Part shown: positions 44,223 through 53,158 of the stretch, in pieces | Numbering within the stretch: the first letter of the stretch is position 1 | Layout of the letters: each line of letters opens with the position of its first letter | Origin: Leptospira sp. | GTDB lineage: Bacteria > Spirochaetota > Leptospiria > Leptospirales > Leptospiraceae | Length of the DNA: 58,678 nt | Direction of reading: 5' to 3' | Assembly: GCA_027531445.1 (NCBI GenBank) | Contig: JAPZRK010000017.1 | Location: 1-58,678, forward strand | Translations under genes and position numbers: made by a program | The notes under the pieces: model-generated | The model's input: only the letters and a program-made list of their open reading frames with translations | What the model was told of the DNA's origin: nothing | Databases searched by the model: none

Positions 44223-45137
44223 ATGAGAGCGATTGTTTGTGAGAGCTATGGTCCTGCAGAAGTTTTGAGCTTAAAAGAAGTGGCGAAACCTAAACCAAAG
44301 GCGACAGAGATTCTAGTAAAAATCAAATCAACCGCGGTTAATTCAGGCGATGTTCGAGTCCGAGGATTCATAGTAGATGGGATCCAAAGAATTCTTATGA
44401 AATTGGTCTTAGGTTCTAAAAAACCAAGAAAGCCGATTCTCGGTCTTGTTTTTTCAGGAATCGTTGAAGAATTGGGCGCAAATGTGAAAAAGTTTAAAGT
44501 AGGTGATGAGGTTTTTGGAATGACTGGTTTCCAGTTCGGATGTTACGCAGAATATATCTGTGTAAAGGAACATTCGGTTGTTTGCGAAAGACCCTCTAAT
44601 GCTAGTTTTGATGAAGCAGTTTCCATTATCTTCGGTGGAACATCAGCGTATCATTTTCTAAAGAAGGCAAAAATCGACCAAACTCCCAAAAAAATCTTAA
44701 TCTATGGTGCCGCGGGCTCTGTGGGTGTGGCCGGCGTACAAATTGCGAAATACTACGACGCAGATATTACAGCTGTTGTGAGCGGCAAAGGTATCGAATT
44801 GATGGAGAGTTTAGGTGTTAACAAAATTGTGGATTATTCAAAGGGTGAATTTCAAAATTTAAAAGCTGATTATGATATTGTATTTGATGCAGTCGGAAAG
44901 ATTGGCAAAAAGGATTTTTCTCATGTATTAAATCCTAATTGTATATTCAAGTCTGTTGAAGGTTGGGATGTAGCAACGGAGAGTTTGGATAAAATGTTGT
45001 TTTTGAAGAAATTATTTGAAGAAGGTAAATACAAAGCTGTTATTGATAAAATATTCAAACTAGAAGAGATCGTAGATGCACATCGTTATGTGCAAACGGG
45101 CAAAAAGAAAGGTGATGTTGTAATACAAGTGGCATAG
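44223..45137 (+). CDS. NAD(P)-dependent quinone-oxidoreductase-like protein
   Basis: About 304 residues from ATG 44223 (GGAG seven bases upstream; TTG three bases earlier). MDR superfamily without structural zinc cysteines: TAVNSGDVRVRG, GLVFSGIVEELG, GDEVFGMTG, and Rossmann motif IYGAAGSVGVAGVQIAK, the zeta-crystallin/quinone oxidoreductase pattern that uses NADPH. Substrate unknown; a role in enone or quinone detoxification fits the divergent TetR. Its 3' end is convergent with the ECF sigma gene. Confidence 0.9.
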   Translation: MRAIVCESYGPAEVLSLKEVAKPKPKATEILVKIKSTAVNSGDVRVRGFIVDGIQRILMKLVLGSKKPRKPILGLVFSGIVEELGANVKKFKVGDEVFGMTGFQFGCYAEYICVKEHSVVCERPSNASFDEAVSIIFGGTSAYHFLKKAKIDQTPKKILIYGAAGSVGVAGVQIAKYYDADITAVVSGKGIELMESLGVNKIVDYSKGEFQNLKADYDIVFDAVGKIGKKDFSHVLNPNCIFKSVEGWDVATESLDKMLFLKKLFEEGKYKAVIDKIFKLEEIVDAHRYVQTGKKKGDVVIQVA

Positions 45138-45142
45138 GCTCT

Positions 45143-45970
45143 TTAATTTAATAAATTCCATTGTTTTGTTTCGATTACAGTTTTTATATTTAATAAAATG
45201 TCTTTTTTCGTTTCAAAGTCTGGTCCTGAATGGTAGATCTCCGCGGCTTTTCGAACTAGCTTAGACTCATCTAGCAATGGTTTTATCTTCCATGTCCCTT
45301 TTTCTTTCATTTTTTCAGACAGCTCAAGATAGGCATTGATTCTCTTGGATTTTTGGGAATAGGCAATTCTATTTTGACATTTGCAAGGATTTGATGCGGA
45401 GCTCAGTCCACATTGTTTGCCTAAAAATTCATCCATCTGTTTGCGGGCTCGTGAAAGACGTTTTCTGAAATTTGATTCACTTATATCCATTATCCAAGCG
45501 CCTTCAGAACTTGAGACTTGAAAAACTTCACCTAATATAAAAGCAATGCGATAGCTTCTAGTCAAACAAAGTAAAATTGCATGGGTACAGGCGGTTTGCA
45601 CATGTAATGCTAAATATTTCGTCCTTTCAGAAGAGTCGTGATTTTCAACATTGGTTTTTGTTAGTTCTTCTTCGACCTTTCTGAAATTTACATGTTTCAA
45701 TTCCAAATTACTTTTTTTTGTATTGATTAAATGATTTGTTGCAATTCGGTAAACCCATGTAGTCAGTTTGCTTTCTTTTCGAAAATTTCCCAAGTTTGAG
45801 ATGACTTTAATTAAAATCTCTTGAGTTGCATCTTCAGCATCTTCTGGATGCCAAAGAAATTTTAATGATAATGCAAAAACCTTTGGTTGAAAGTATTTTA
45901 CTAGCTCTTCAAAGGCAATTCTACTTCCTTTTAAACAACCCTCAAGCAAAGGTAATTGCGGATCTTCCAT
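45143..45970 (-). CDS. ECF sigma factor with Cys-containing extension
   Basis: 275 residues. Sigma-2 (about 10-85, FEELVKYFQPKVFALSLKF, DAEDATQEILIKV) and sigma-4 (about 115-175, HTH ISESNFRKRLSRARKQMDEF) are followed by ~95 additional residues with CGLSSASNPCKCQNRI. The NPCKC motif occurs in certain ECF groups that lack an adjacent anti-sigma factor, and the extension may regulate the sigma. It directly follows DUF1304 (stop and start adjoin), so the two are co-transcribed. Confidence 0.86.
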   Translation of the reverse strand: MEDPQLPLLEGCLKGSRIAFEELVKYFQPKVFALSLKFLWHPEDAEDATQEILIKVISNLGNFRKESKLTTWVYRIATNHLINTKKSNLELKHVNFRKVEEELTKTNVENHDSSERTKYLALHVQTACTHAILLCLTRSYRIAFILGEVFQVSSSEGAWIMDISESNFRKRLSRARKQMDEFLGKQCGLSSASNPCKCQNRIAYSQKSKRINAYLELSEKMKEKGTWKIKPLLDESKLVRKAAEIYHSGPDFETKKDILLNIKTVIETKQWNLLN

Positions 45971-46345
45971 CTACTTCTTGTTAGATAAAATTGTTAACAC
46001 AAGGGCAATCAAAGCTGGTCCACCTTGTGTGAATAAAATTGAAAATTTTGCAGTGGCGGATCCAAAGATCGCCGCAATCACAATGCAAATCAAAAAGAAC
46101 AGAATGGTTCGATACTTTTGATCTTGATCTCGAATAAAGAATAATGCCCAAAACAGTCCGGCCGCCAAAAAACCGTTGTACAAGCCCTGGTTTTTTGCCA
46201 GTGTTGCGGTAATTGCCGCTGTCTCTGGCGTCAGTTTAAATGCCTTCATTCCAAACTCTGTTTGCCAGAGAAACATTTCCAAAATGAGTATGAGGACGTG
46301 TTCGATTGCGACAAGTCCAGTCATTACTAGTGCTGCAAGTTTCAT
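45971..46345 (-). CDS. DUF1304 membrane protein
   Basis: 124 residues, four membrane helices, matches the DUF1304 pattern: LVAIEHVLILILEMFLW, NQGLYNGFLAAGL, GSATAKFSILFTQGGPALIAL. Function unknown; it immediately precedes the ECF sigma gene with no gap, so it could relay an envelope signal to the sigma factor, which is inference. Confidence 0.88.
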   Translation of the reverse strand: MKLAALVMTGLVAIEHVLILILEMFLWQTEFGMKAFKLTPETAAITATLAKNQGLYNGFLAAGLFWALFFIRDQDQKYRTILFFLICIVIAAIFGSATAKFSILFTQGGPALIALVLTILSNKK

Positions 46346-46432
46346 ATTAATCTCCTAATTGAACGTTTGGACAAAACAAAATCCAATTTGTGACAAAAAG
46401 TGAGATTTTTTTTCGAATAGCAAATGGTTTGC

Positions 46433-46849
46433 CTAATTTTTTTTGAGAAACTGAATCGCTAAAAAGGACATGGGTATATAAGCAAGTCCCAAATCAACAA
46501 TCGTGAACCATATTGGACCAGGTAACATGATAATGTTAGCAATGCCCCCCAAGAGAAAAAGACCGCCGATGGTATAGGCAAAACGGTTCTTAAAGCTGAT
46601 TGCAATTCTGAATGCGATCATCGATCCAATCAAGGTTCCAATTGCATGTGCAAGGAATGGCATGAGGAAATGGATAGGTTGAAAGAGATGGATGCTTGCC
46701 TTTAAACCTTCCATCGTCGTTACATCTGCACCTTCGGGAGGAGGGATGATGGTTCCACCAAGCATAATAATCCCCATATTTGCCATACTACCTAAAATAA
46801 AGCCGAGCAATACTGAACTTGCATTGATGAGTAATTGTTTCCAATTCAT
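46433..46849 (-). CDS. four-helix membrane protein of unknown function
   Basis: 138 residues with four hydrophobic segments and a short periplasmic loop (PPPEGADVTTMEGLKAS). Strings such as FLMPFLAHAIGTLIGSMIAFRIA suggest a small-multidrug- or DUF-type family but I cannot name it. It is downstream of the TetR gene on the same strand with a 93-base gap, so it may be independently transcribed. Confidence 0.7.
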   Translation of the reverse strand: MNWKQLLINASSVLLGFILGSMANMGIIMLGGTIIPPPEGADVTTMEGLKASIHLFQPIHFLMPFLAHAIGTLIGSMIAFRIAISFKNRFAYTIGGLFLLGGIANIIMLPGPIWFTIVDLGLAYIPMSFLAIQFLKKN

Positions 46850-46942
46850 AATCTATATCCTTTTTTGAATTTGTTGTTTTGAAACGAATTAGTAAATTTA
46901 TTAATTCTAATTGTCAAATCATTTCAACAAATTATGGATTGC

Positions 46943-47587
46943 TCAAGCAAGCAGACCAATACCCATCTGGTGTAAAAGTTGGGAAAATAGCTCTTCGTCC
47001 GTACGTTTGGGGCTAACCTGCTTTTGTTTTGAATCAATCCCCGCCAATCTTCCATCTTGGAGTAACATCACATATCCGTGAGTAAAAGACCAAATCAAAA
47101 AAGCCATTTCTTTTGGGTCACATTTCTTTAAGATGCCTCTTGTTTGTAATGTGATCACAGCTGACAACAATACTTCAAACGATTCTAATCCTGCTTTTTC
47201 GCATGTTGGGTATTGTGACATATCATCAATGTTGTTTGAAAACATAAGTCTATAGAGTTCTGGATTTTCATTCGCAAAACGAAGGTAAGATACACCCATT
47301 GCGATGAAAGCTTCCTTTGGATGGATGTCTATATCCTTTTTTCCTTCCAATAAGGCTAACCGAAACTGAATGAAACCAGTTTCGATAAGTGTAGCAAGTA
47401 GGGTTTCTTTTTTAGGAAAATGTCTATTTGGTGCAGAATGTGTAACGCCGAGTTTCTTTGCGATTTCTCTTAAGCTTAGAGATTCCACACCCTTTTTTTT
47501 GATCCAGATGATCGATTCATTGAGAATCGCTTCGCGCAAATTTCCATGATGGTAGCCTTTTCTGGATTTTCGTCTTTCTAAGATCAT
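46943..47587 (-). CDS. TetR-family repressor of the RND operon
   Basis: About 214 residues from ATG 47587; an ATG at 47638 would add 17 residues before the HTH. KGYHHGNLREAIL is typical of this TetR class, followed by LREIAKKLGVTHSAPNRHFPKKETLLATL and a TetR_C_33-like WHG-type C-terminal region. It is divergent from the adaptor/RND genes, and two copies of its inverted-repeat operator lie in between, with a third before the 52722 gene. Confidence 0.88.
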   Translation of the reverse strand: MILERRKSRKGYHHGNLREAILNESIIWIKKKGVESLSLREIAKKLGVTHSAPNRHFPKKETLLATLIETGFIQFRLALLEGKKDIDIHPKEAFIAMGVSYLRFANENPELYRLMFSNNIDDMSQYPTCEKAGLESFEVLLSAVITLQTRGILKKCDPKEMAFLIWSFTHGYVMLLQDGRLAGIDSKQKQVSPKRTDEELFSQLLHQMGIGLLA

Positions 47588-47647
47588 CACCTCAAAAAAT
47601 AAGAAATATAGATATTGTCTACTTTTTTCTATTGACACACCAAATAA

Positions 47648-47664
47648 TGTAGTCGTAGTCTACA
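47648..47664. promoter_or_regulatory. TetR operator, RND locus copy 1
   Basis: TGTAGTCGTAGTCTACA, 7-3-7 inverted repeat with one mismatch to TGTAGTC-N3-GACTACA. A TTGACA lies at 47632-47637, ten bases upstream of the site. Confidence 0.78.
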
Positions 47665-47668
47665 TTAT

Positions 47669-47685
47669 TGTAGTCACCGACTACA
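47669..47685. promoter_or_regulatory. TetR operator, RND locus copy 2
   Basis: TGTAGTCACCGACTACA, a perfect 7-3-7 inverted repeat, ending 11 bases before the adaptor start. Two sites in tandem, 21 bases apart, suggest two dimers on one face. Confidence 0.82.
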
Positions 47686-47696
47686 TTTGAGGTACA

Positions 47697-48305
47697 ATGT
47701 TTCTATCTTTTCAAAAATTGTTTGTTTTTTCGTTGTTTTTGATACTAATTCATTGTTCGAACGTAAATGAACAATTGAGTCCGACAATTTCCGTTCAAGG
47801 GGTTCAAGTTCAAGAATCCTTTCCGATCAAAGAGATTTCTATTCGTGGCCGTGTAATCCGAGAGACAAAGAATCAATATTCGTTGGCTTTTGAGTCGAAG
47901 TATTTACAGCAGATCCTTTTTTATAAACCGAGTAAGATTCAGGTAAAACTTCCTTACATCAATACACCAACCTTCCTCGTAAATCTAGTTTACTATCAAG
48001 ATCAGATCAAGAGCTCCTTTCAGTTTCCGGAAGGATATATCGATTCAGCAGAACTGGAGGGATACTTTTATATAAATAATACACAAGGATGGCAGATCCC
48101 TTTCGATGCCATTTATTCACCGTTTGGTGATAACCAATATGTTTTCAAATATCAAAGCGGCAAAGCTTTTTCATTGCCCATAAATGTCATTCGAGTTTAT
48201 CAAAATCATGCCCTGATTCTCGGAAATTTGGAAAAGGGAGATATCATAATCAAAACTAGGCAAGGCGACTTAGTAGAAGGGATGCAAGTAAAGGTAGAGC
48301 TATGA
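47697..48305 (+). CDS. minimal RND adaptor-like lipoprotein
   Basis: 202 residues. Signal peptide with lipobox LIHC (Cys about 20). The mature part follows the strand pattern of the beta-barrel and membrane-proximal domains of RND adaptors (GRVIRETKNQYSLAFES; late VIRVYQNHALILGNLEKGDIIIKTRQGDLVEGMQVKVEL-type ending with the usual GDxxV and EGMxV), but the alpha-hairpin and lipoyl domains are missing, since the whole protein is about half the usual 350-400 residues. It overlaps the RND-TolC gene by four bases (ATGA). Confidence 0.7.
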   Translation: MFLSFQKLFVFSLFLILIHCSNVNEQLSPTISVQGVQVQESFPIKEISIRGRVIRETKNQYSLAFESKYLQQILFYKPSKIQVKLPYINTPTFLVNLVYYQDQIKSSFQFPEGYIDSAELEGYFYINNTQGWQIPFDAIYSPFGDNQYVFKYQSGKAFSLPINVIRVYQNHALILGNLEKGDIIIKTRQGDLVEGMQVKVEL

Positions 48306-51300
48306 AATTTGCGAATTTTATTTTAGAAAGAAAAAGCTTAATTTTCACAATCTTTACCTTCTTTTTTCTTTTGGGAATTCTCGAATTTTTTGTGATGCCA
48401 CGCGAAGAAGACCCAAGATTAAAGGAACGATTTGGAGTGTTGAAGATCGTATATCCCGGCGCTTCTTTAGAGAGTATCCGTCGCTTAGTGAGTATACCAA
48501 CAGAAGAAGCTTTGGCGGAAATTTCAGCTGTTCGAACATTAGAGATTCGTGTACGTCCGGAAGTGATGATAGCCGAAATTCGGTTACAGGATTCACTTGG
48601 CACCGAACAGGAAATTAACGATGCATGGAAACGCGTGGAAGATGCGATCAAAAAAGCAGAACCGAAATTTCCTCAAGGATTGCAACCATGGGATTTAAAT
48701 CGTAGGGTTTTAGATCAAGAAGCCATTTTGATCGCATTAACTGGATCAGATGATGTATTGTTATTAAAGAAAGAAATTGACAGCTTACGCACTCAGCTTT
48801 TGCAGATTCAAAATGTTGCAAAGATCAATCGATTGGCTGACCCGGAAGAAGAAATAGAAATCTATATTCCAAAACGGATCTTAGAAGACAAAGGAATTTC
48901 ATTGCGATTTTTTGCAGATTGGATTGCCGCGGCTAACCATAGTATCCCGCCTGGAACGATGACCATTGATGGGAAAAAAGCGATCATCAAAACGGATGGT
49001 TGGTTTGGTGACATCGATGCGATTTCTTTATTAAGTCTTCCGCTTCCAGGTGGAGAATTGAGAAGCATAGGAGAGTTAGGTTCGATCGAAAAGAAACCAA
49101 AGTATCCTACTTCGGAATTGATGCGTTCTAGAGGAAAAACGGCGGTCGGATTGGGGATCGTTGCAAAAAAGAATATAAATCTAGTCACATTTGGTAAGGA
49201 AGTTTCTGACATAGTGCAAAAGTGGCAGAAAAAAAATCCTAATCTTAAAGTAGAGATCATCAATTCCCAACCTATGTATGTTGAGAAAAGATTGTCAGAA
49301 CTTGGACTCAATCTATTTTCTGGGATTCTCATCGTTGCCTTCGTACTAATTAGTATGATGGGATTTCGTATCGGGTTTCTATCGGCTGTTATCGTTCCAG
49401 TCATTGCAATTATAAGTTTAGGAATATATGGAATGTTTGGTGGTGTTCTCCATCAAATTTCCATCGCCGCTTTTGTAATGGCTCTTGGGTTACTCATTGA
49501 CAATGTGATTGTAATTCTTGAGAGCGTTCAAGAAAAGATAGATGCGGGTAATGAGATCACCTCTTCCGTAAAAGAGACGATTTCAAATCTAGCTTTTCCC
49601 TTACTTAGTGCTACTGGAACCACACTTGCATCTTTCATTCCGTTATTAGGTTCCAGTGGGAATTCGGCAGATTTTACTAGGGCAATTCCTGTGATCAATA
49701 TGCTAACGTTAACAGTTAGTTTTGTATTTGCATTATTCGTTACTCCACTACTCGGGTTGTACTTTTTAAGACCCAAAAAAGTAATTAAAGAATCCTTTTA
49801 TGAAATTGCATCACAACGCGTTGGCAAACTAATTCCAATCTATGCAAAGCAGATCTTGATCGTAGCATTTGTATTATTTGTAGTTGCGATGGCGGGTTTT
49901 GGAATTTTACCAAAAAAATTCTTTCCTGATGCAGATCGTGATCAACTGATACTTGATTTGAGATTGCCAGAAGGCACAGATATTACTCAGACTGATGATA
50001 TCGCTCAAAAAATTGAAAGCTGGTTAAAAGAAGATAAACGAATCAATTCAGTAAATGTTTTTGTTGGGAGAAGCGTACCTTTATTTTATTACAATTTAAA
50101 TCAATCACCAAATAGTCCGCATGTGGCTCAATTCATAATCAACCTTAAAGACATTGAAGAGAGAGATACATTTAAAAAAGATTTTCAAAAAGTTTTAGAT
50201 TCGAAGCTTTCCATTGGAAATGCAATATTACAAGAATTGAAACAAGGACCTCCTGTAAAAGCGCCCATTGAAGTAAGGATATTTAGTGAGAACCATGAGG
50301 ATCTATTCAAATCGAATCAGTTAGTATTGAAATCCTTATACGAAATGTCCGGGGTCAAAGACATTCGTTCTGATTTGGGAGTAGGTACTCCCGTCTTAAA
50401 TTGGGAAACTGATGATGCTTCGCTTTCTAGATATCGAACTTCTAGGTCCGATGTAACGCTTTCCATACTTTCGCAAACGCGTGGTCTACCGATAGGATTT
50501 TATCGTGCAGGAGACAGACCTATACCGATCGTATTAAGAACACTACAGAAAGATAATATCTCTCCAAGTTCAATATCCGAAAGTCCGCTTACTTCAACAC
50601 GTACAGAAATTTTAAAACTTTCATCCGTCTCTCATCTAACAATGGATTGGGAACCATCATTGCTTTATAGGCGAAACCGAGAAACCGGAATAAACATTTT
50701 AGCCGAAGTGACAGATGGCATCACAGCAGAAAAGGCAACAAAAATTTTAGGAAAAAAGCTGAATGCGTTACAGTTTCCCGAATCTGTTAGATGGGAATTT
50801 GGTGGGGAACAAGCAGAATCTGGTAGTGCCAATCAATCGTTAGTGGCCGTTGCTCCACTTGGTATGATGATATTAGTTTCATTTCTTCTACTGGAATTTG
50901 GAAGTTGGAAAAAAACGGGAATCATCCTCCTAACTGTTCCCTTATCCATGATTGGAGTAGTGCCAGGTCTTCTCCTCAGTGGTAAGCCATTTGGATTTCT
51001 TTCTCTTCTTGGGATTTTCGCACTCGTTGGAATTGTAGTAAACAATGGAATTTTGATTTTAGACTATGTAGGACACGCGACCGAAAAAGGAGATTCGATA
51101 GCCGAAGCGATCAAATATTCTCTATCAAAACGTATTCGCCCGATTTTACTCACCACTCTAACCACGATTGCAGGTCTGATACCACTTGCATTTACAGATG
51201 CGACCTTATGGCCTCCTTTTGCCTGGACGATGATTTCTGGCCTACTCGTATCTACCTTTTTGACTCTCCTAGTAATACCTTCAGCCACATATCTGACATT

Positions 51301-52639
51301 TGGCGAAAAGACTCCTTCAGTTAAAAAACCAAAAAAGTTCGATTTAGGAAAGATTCGTAAATTGGTTTCGCCTGGGCTAATTTTGTGTCTTTTTATTGCT
51401 GGGAATCAGATGTTAGTTGCCGATCCATTGGTGCTTACTTGGCAAGACACTGTCAAAAAGGCAGAGGAATCTCCACGTGTTAAGATAGCTTGGGAAGAAT
51501 GGAAAAGAAAAAATTTAGAGAAAGAAAAATTTGAACGAGCAGTATATTATCCGAAACTCGGTATTTCCGTTGAACAGATCAATAGAGATAGAACATTATT
51601 TCCAAATGCATCGTTACCAATCGTTGCGGGTATAAATCCAAGTTATTGGACAGGTGGAATAGAACTACAACAAACCTTATTCGATCCTTCCAATTGGTTT
51701 GCGGTTTCAAAAGCACTCGACTATTCGGAAGAAGCACAACGTTTGTTATCGTATCGCGCTAAGGAAACTTCTCAATCGGAAGCCTTGATACTTTATGTAA
51801 CGATCCATCGCATCAAAATCAAAAGACAAAATTTAGATGAGCTTATGCAATCTCTTGGTATTCGTTTGAAGGAATTAAGGCGATTGTATGTCTTAGGTCA
51901 AGTAACAGAGAGCGAGTTGTTTCGCATTGAGCAGGCAATCAGCCAAGCAAAAATTTCATTGGAAGAATTAGCAGAAAAAGAACGGATCGCGAACTTGGCA
52001 TTGAGAAGAAGTCTAGGTATCGACGAAGAAATCGAGGTGGGTGTCCTACCGAATGAATCCGAGTTAAGAGTTGTTACACAAAATGAGGAGCCACCGGAAA
52101 GATTAGAGTTACTGGCCATTCGCAAGAAGCTCTTCGCACTACAAGAAAAGAAGAAATCGATCGAGTATGAAGCACTTCCGAAACTGGTAGCCAAAGGTGG
52201 ATACTTTTATCTCAACAACAATCAATTTAACACAGACAATTGGGCTCAAATATCTTTGGGTTTGAGTGTAAATCCATTCGATGGGGGAGTCAGAAAAATT
52301 CGGGAAGAAGAAGCCGATTCGGAGATTCGTTCCACGAGAGAAGAATTTTCTGATTTGATACGGGCTCTTTCCTTAGAGAAAGAGGATACCTTTACTCAAG
52401 TGAAGGTAAAAAAGCATGAGGTAGAAATACGCCAAACAAATGTCAGTAAATCTCGCAACGCATCTAAGAAAGAATATGAACGCGTAAAAGCTGGCAAAAC
52501 AAATATCAACTCTTGGATCGATGCAGAAATTCTATACTCAGAAGAAAAAGATCGATTCGAAATGAGTAAAATCGACCTTTTGGAACGCATGATTCGCTAT
52601 CGGAACGTAATCGGAATGGGTTATGACCTTCAAAATTGA
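48302..52639 (+). CDS. RND efflux pump fused to a TolC-like outer-membrane factor
   Basis: 1445 residues. The first ~1010 are an RND permease: PREEDPRLKERFGVLKIVYPGAS, periplasmic loops, TM4 region GLLIDNVIVILES with a single Asp, and the last helices ending LLVIPSATYLTF. A basic linker and a hydrophobic segment LILCLFIAGNQMLVA-DP (about 1022-1040) look like an internal signal peptide, then ~405 residues of complete two-repeat TolC/OEP (YPKLGISVE, LQQTLFDPSNW, EALPKLVAKGGYFY, VNPFDGGVRKIREEEADSEI). The pump and its outer-membrane channel are thus one polypeptide, perhaps separated by cleavage. Substrate unknown; regulated by the upstream TetR. Confidence 0.93.
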   Translation: MKFANFILERKSLIFTIFTFFFLLGILEFFVMPREEDPRLKERFGVLKIVYPGASLESIRRLVSIPTEEALAEISAVRTLEIRVRPEVMIAEIRLQDSLGTEQEINDAWKRVEDAIKKAEPKFPQGLQPWDLNRRVLDQEAILIALTGSDDVLLLKKEIDSLRTQLLQIQNVAKINRLADPEEEIEIYIPKRILEDKGISLRFFADWIAAANHSIPPGTMTIDGKKAIIKTDGWFGDIDAISLLSLPLPGGELRSIGELGSIEKKPKYPTSELMRSRGKTAVGLGIVAKKNINLVTFGKEVSDIVQKWQKKNPNLKVEIINSQPMYVEKRLSELGLNLFSGILIVAFVLISMMGFRIGFLSAVIVPVIAIISLGIYGMFGGVLHQISIAAFVMALGLLIDNVIVILESVQEKIDAGNEITSSVKETISNLAFPLLSATGTTLASFIPLLGSSGNSADFTRAIPVINMLTLTVSFVFALFVTPLLGLYFLRPKKVIKESFYEIASQRVGKLIPIYAKQILIVAFVLFVVAMAGFGILPKKFFPDADRDQLILDLRLPEGTDITQTDDIAQKIESWLKEDKRINSVNVFVGRSVPLFYYNLNQSPNSPHVAQFIINLKDIEERDTFKKDFQKVLDSKLSIGNAILQELKQGPPVKAPIEVRIFSENHEDLFKSNQLVLKSLYEMSGVKDIRSDLGVGTPVLNWETDDASLSRYRTSRSDVTLSILSQTRGLPIGFYRAGDRPIPIVLRTLQKDNISPSSISESPLTSTRTEILKLSSVSHLTMDWEPSLLYRRNRETGINILAEVTDGITAEKATKILGKKLNALQFPESVRWEFGGEQAESGSANQSLVAVAPLGMMILVSFLLLEFGSWKKTGIILLTVPLSMIGVVPGLLLSGKPFGFLSLLGIFALVGIVVNNGILILDYVGHATEKGDSIAEAIKYSLSKRIRPILLTTLTTIAGLIPLAFTDATLWPPFAWTMISGLLVSTFLTLLVIPSATYLTFGEKTPSVKKPKKFDLGKIRKLVSPGLILCLFIAGNQMLVADPLVLTWQDTVKKAEESPRVKIAWEEWKRKNLEKEKFERAVYYPKLGISVEQINRDRTLFPNASLPIVAGINPSYWTGGIELQQTLFDPSNWFAVSKALDYSEEAQRLLSYRAKETSQSEALILYVTIHRIKIKRQNLDELMQSLGIRLKELRRLYVLGQVTESELFRIEQAISQAKISLEELAEKERIANLALRRSLGIDEEIEVGVLPNESELRVVTQNEEPPERLELLAIRKKLFALQEKKKSIEYEALPKLVAKGGYFYLNNNQFNTDNWAQISLGLSVNPFDGGVRKIREEEADSEIRSTREEFSDLIRALSLEKEDTFTQVKVKKHEVEIRQTNVSKSRNASKKEYERVKAGKTNINSWIDAEILYSEEKDRFEMSKIDLLERMIRYRNVIGMGYDLQN

Positions 52640-52691
52640 AAAAAAATTTGACAAAGATTTCAGTATATTTATAAGTTGACACTATCAACAT

Positions 52692-52708
52692 AGTAGACGA
52701 TGACTACA
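52692..52708. promoter_or_regulatory. third copy of the RND-locus TetR operator
   Basis: AGTAGACGATGACTACA, two mismatches in the left half and a perfect right half of TGTAGTC-N3-GACTACA. TTGACA at 52676-52681 lies ten bases upstream, as before the first operator, and the DUF2141 start is 13 bases downstream. Confidence 0.7.
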
Positions 52709-52721
52709 TTAAGGAATTAAA

Positions 52722-53153
52722 ATGAAACCAAAACTAAAAATATTCTTAATCAGTGCGATGATTTTAAACGCACCACTATTTGCCATAGATTTGGATGTCG
52801 AAATCCAAAATCGTAAATCCACTTCCTCGAAAGTTTCGTGTGCAGTCTTTGAAAAAGAAGAAGGATTTCCTTCAAATCCAGAAAAAAGAATGACAGGTGT
52901 TATCGCAGAATTGACTGCAGACAACAAAACAATATGTAAATTCAAAGGGCTAAGTGCTAAAAAATATGCCGTTTCTGTATTAGAAGATATGAATGGAAAT
53001 GGAACAATGGATACAACGATGGTAGGATTTCCTAAAGAACCTTGGGGTGTTTCCAAAAATGCACCAATGCACGCATTTGGTCCACCTACATTCGATGAAG
53101 CGGCATTTCAGCTAACATCAAACAGCACCATACAAATCAAGTTGAACCAGTAA
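52722..53153 (+). CDS. periplasmic DUF2141 protein
   Basis: 143 residues with a Sec signal peptide ending LFA-ID. The mature part matches DUF2141: VEIQNRKSTSSKVSCAVFEKEEGFP, DMNGNGTMDTTMVGFPKEPWGVS. Function unknown; members are short exported beta-proteins. An AAGGA site lies six bases before the ATG. It heads an operon with the SDR (five bases away) and monooxygenase-like genes, and carries the TetR operator upstream. Confidence 0.87.
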   Translation: MKPKLKIFLISAMILNAPLFAIDLDVEIQNRKSTSSKVSCAVFEKEEGFPSNPEKRMTGVIAELTADNKTICKFKGLSAKKYAVSVLEDMNGNGTMDTTMVGFPKEPWGVSKNAPMHAFGPPTFDEAAFQLTSNSTIQIKLNQ

Positions 53154-53158
53154 AAACA

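Noticed and set aside
48862..49404. 180-codon minus-strand frame inside the RND gene
   Set aside because: Antisense shadow of a long, well-supported pump gene.
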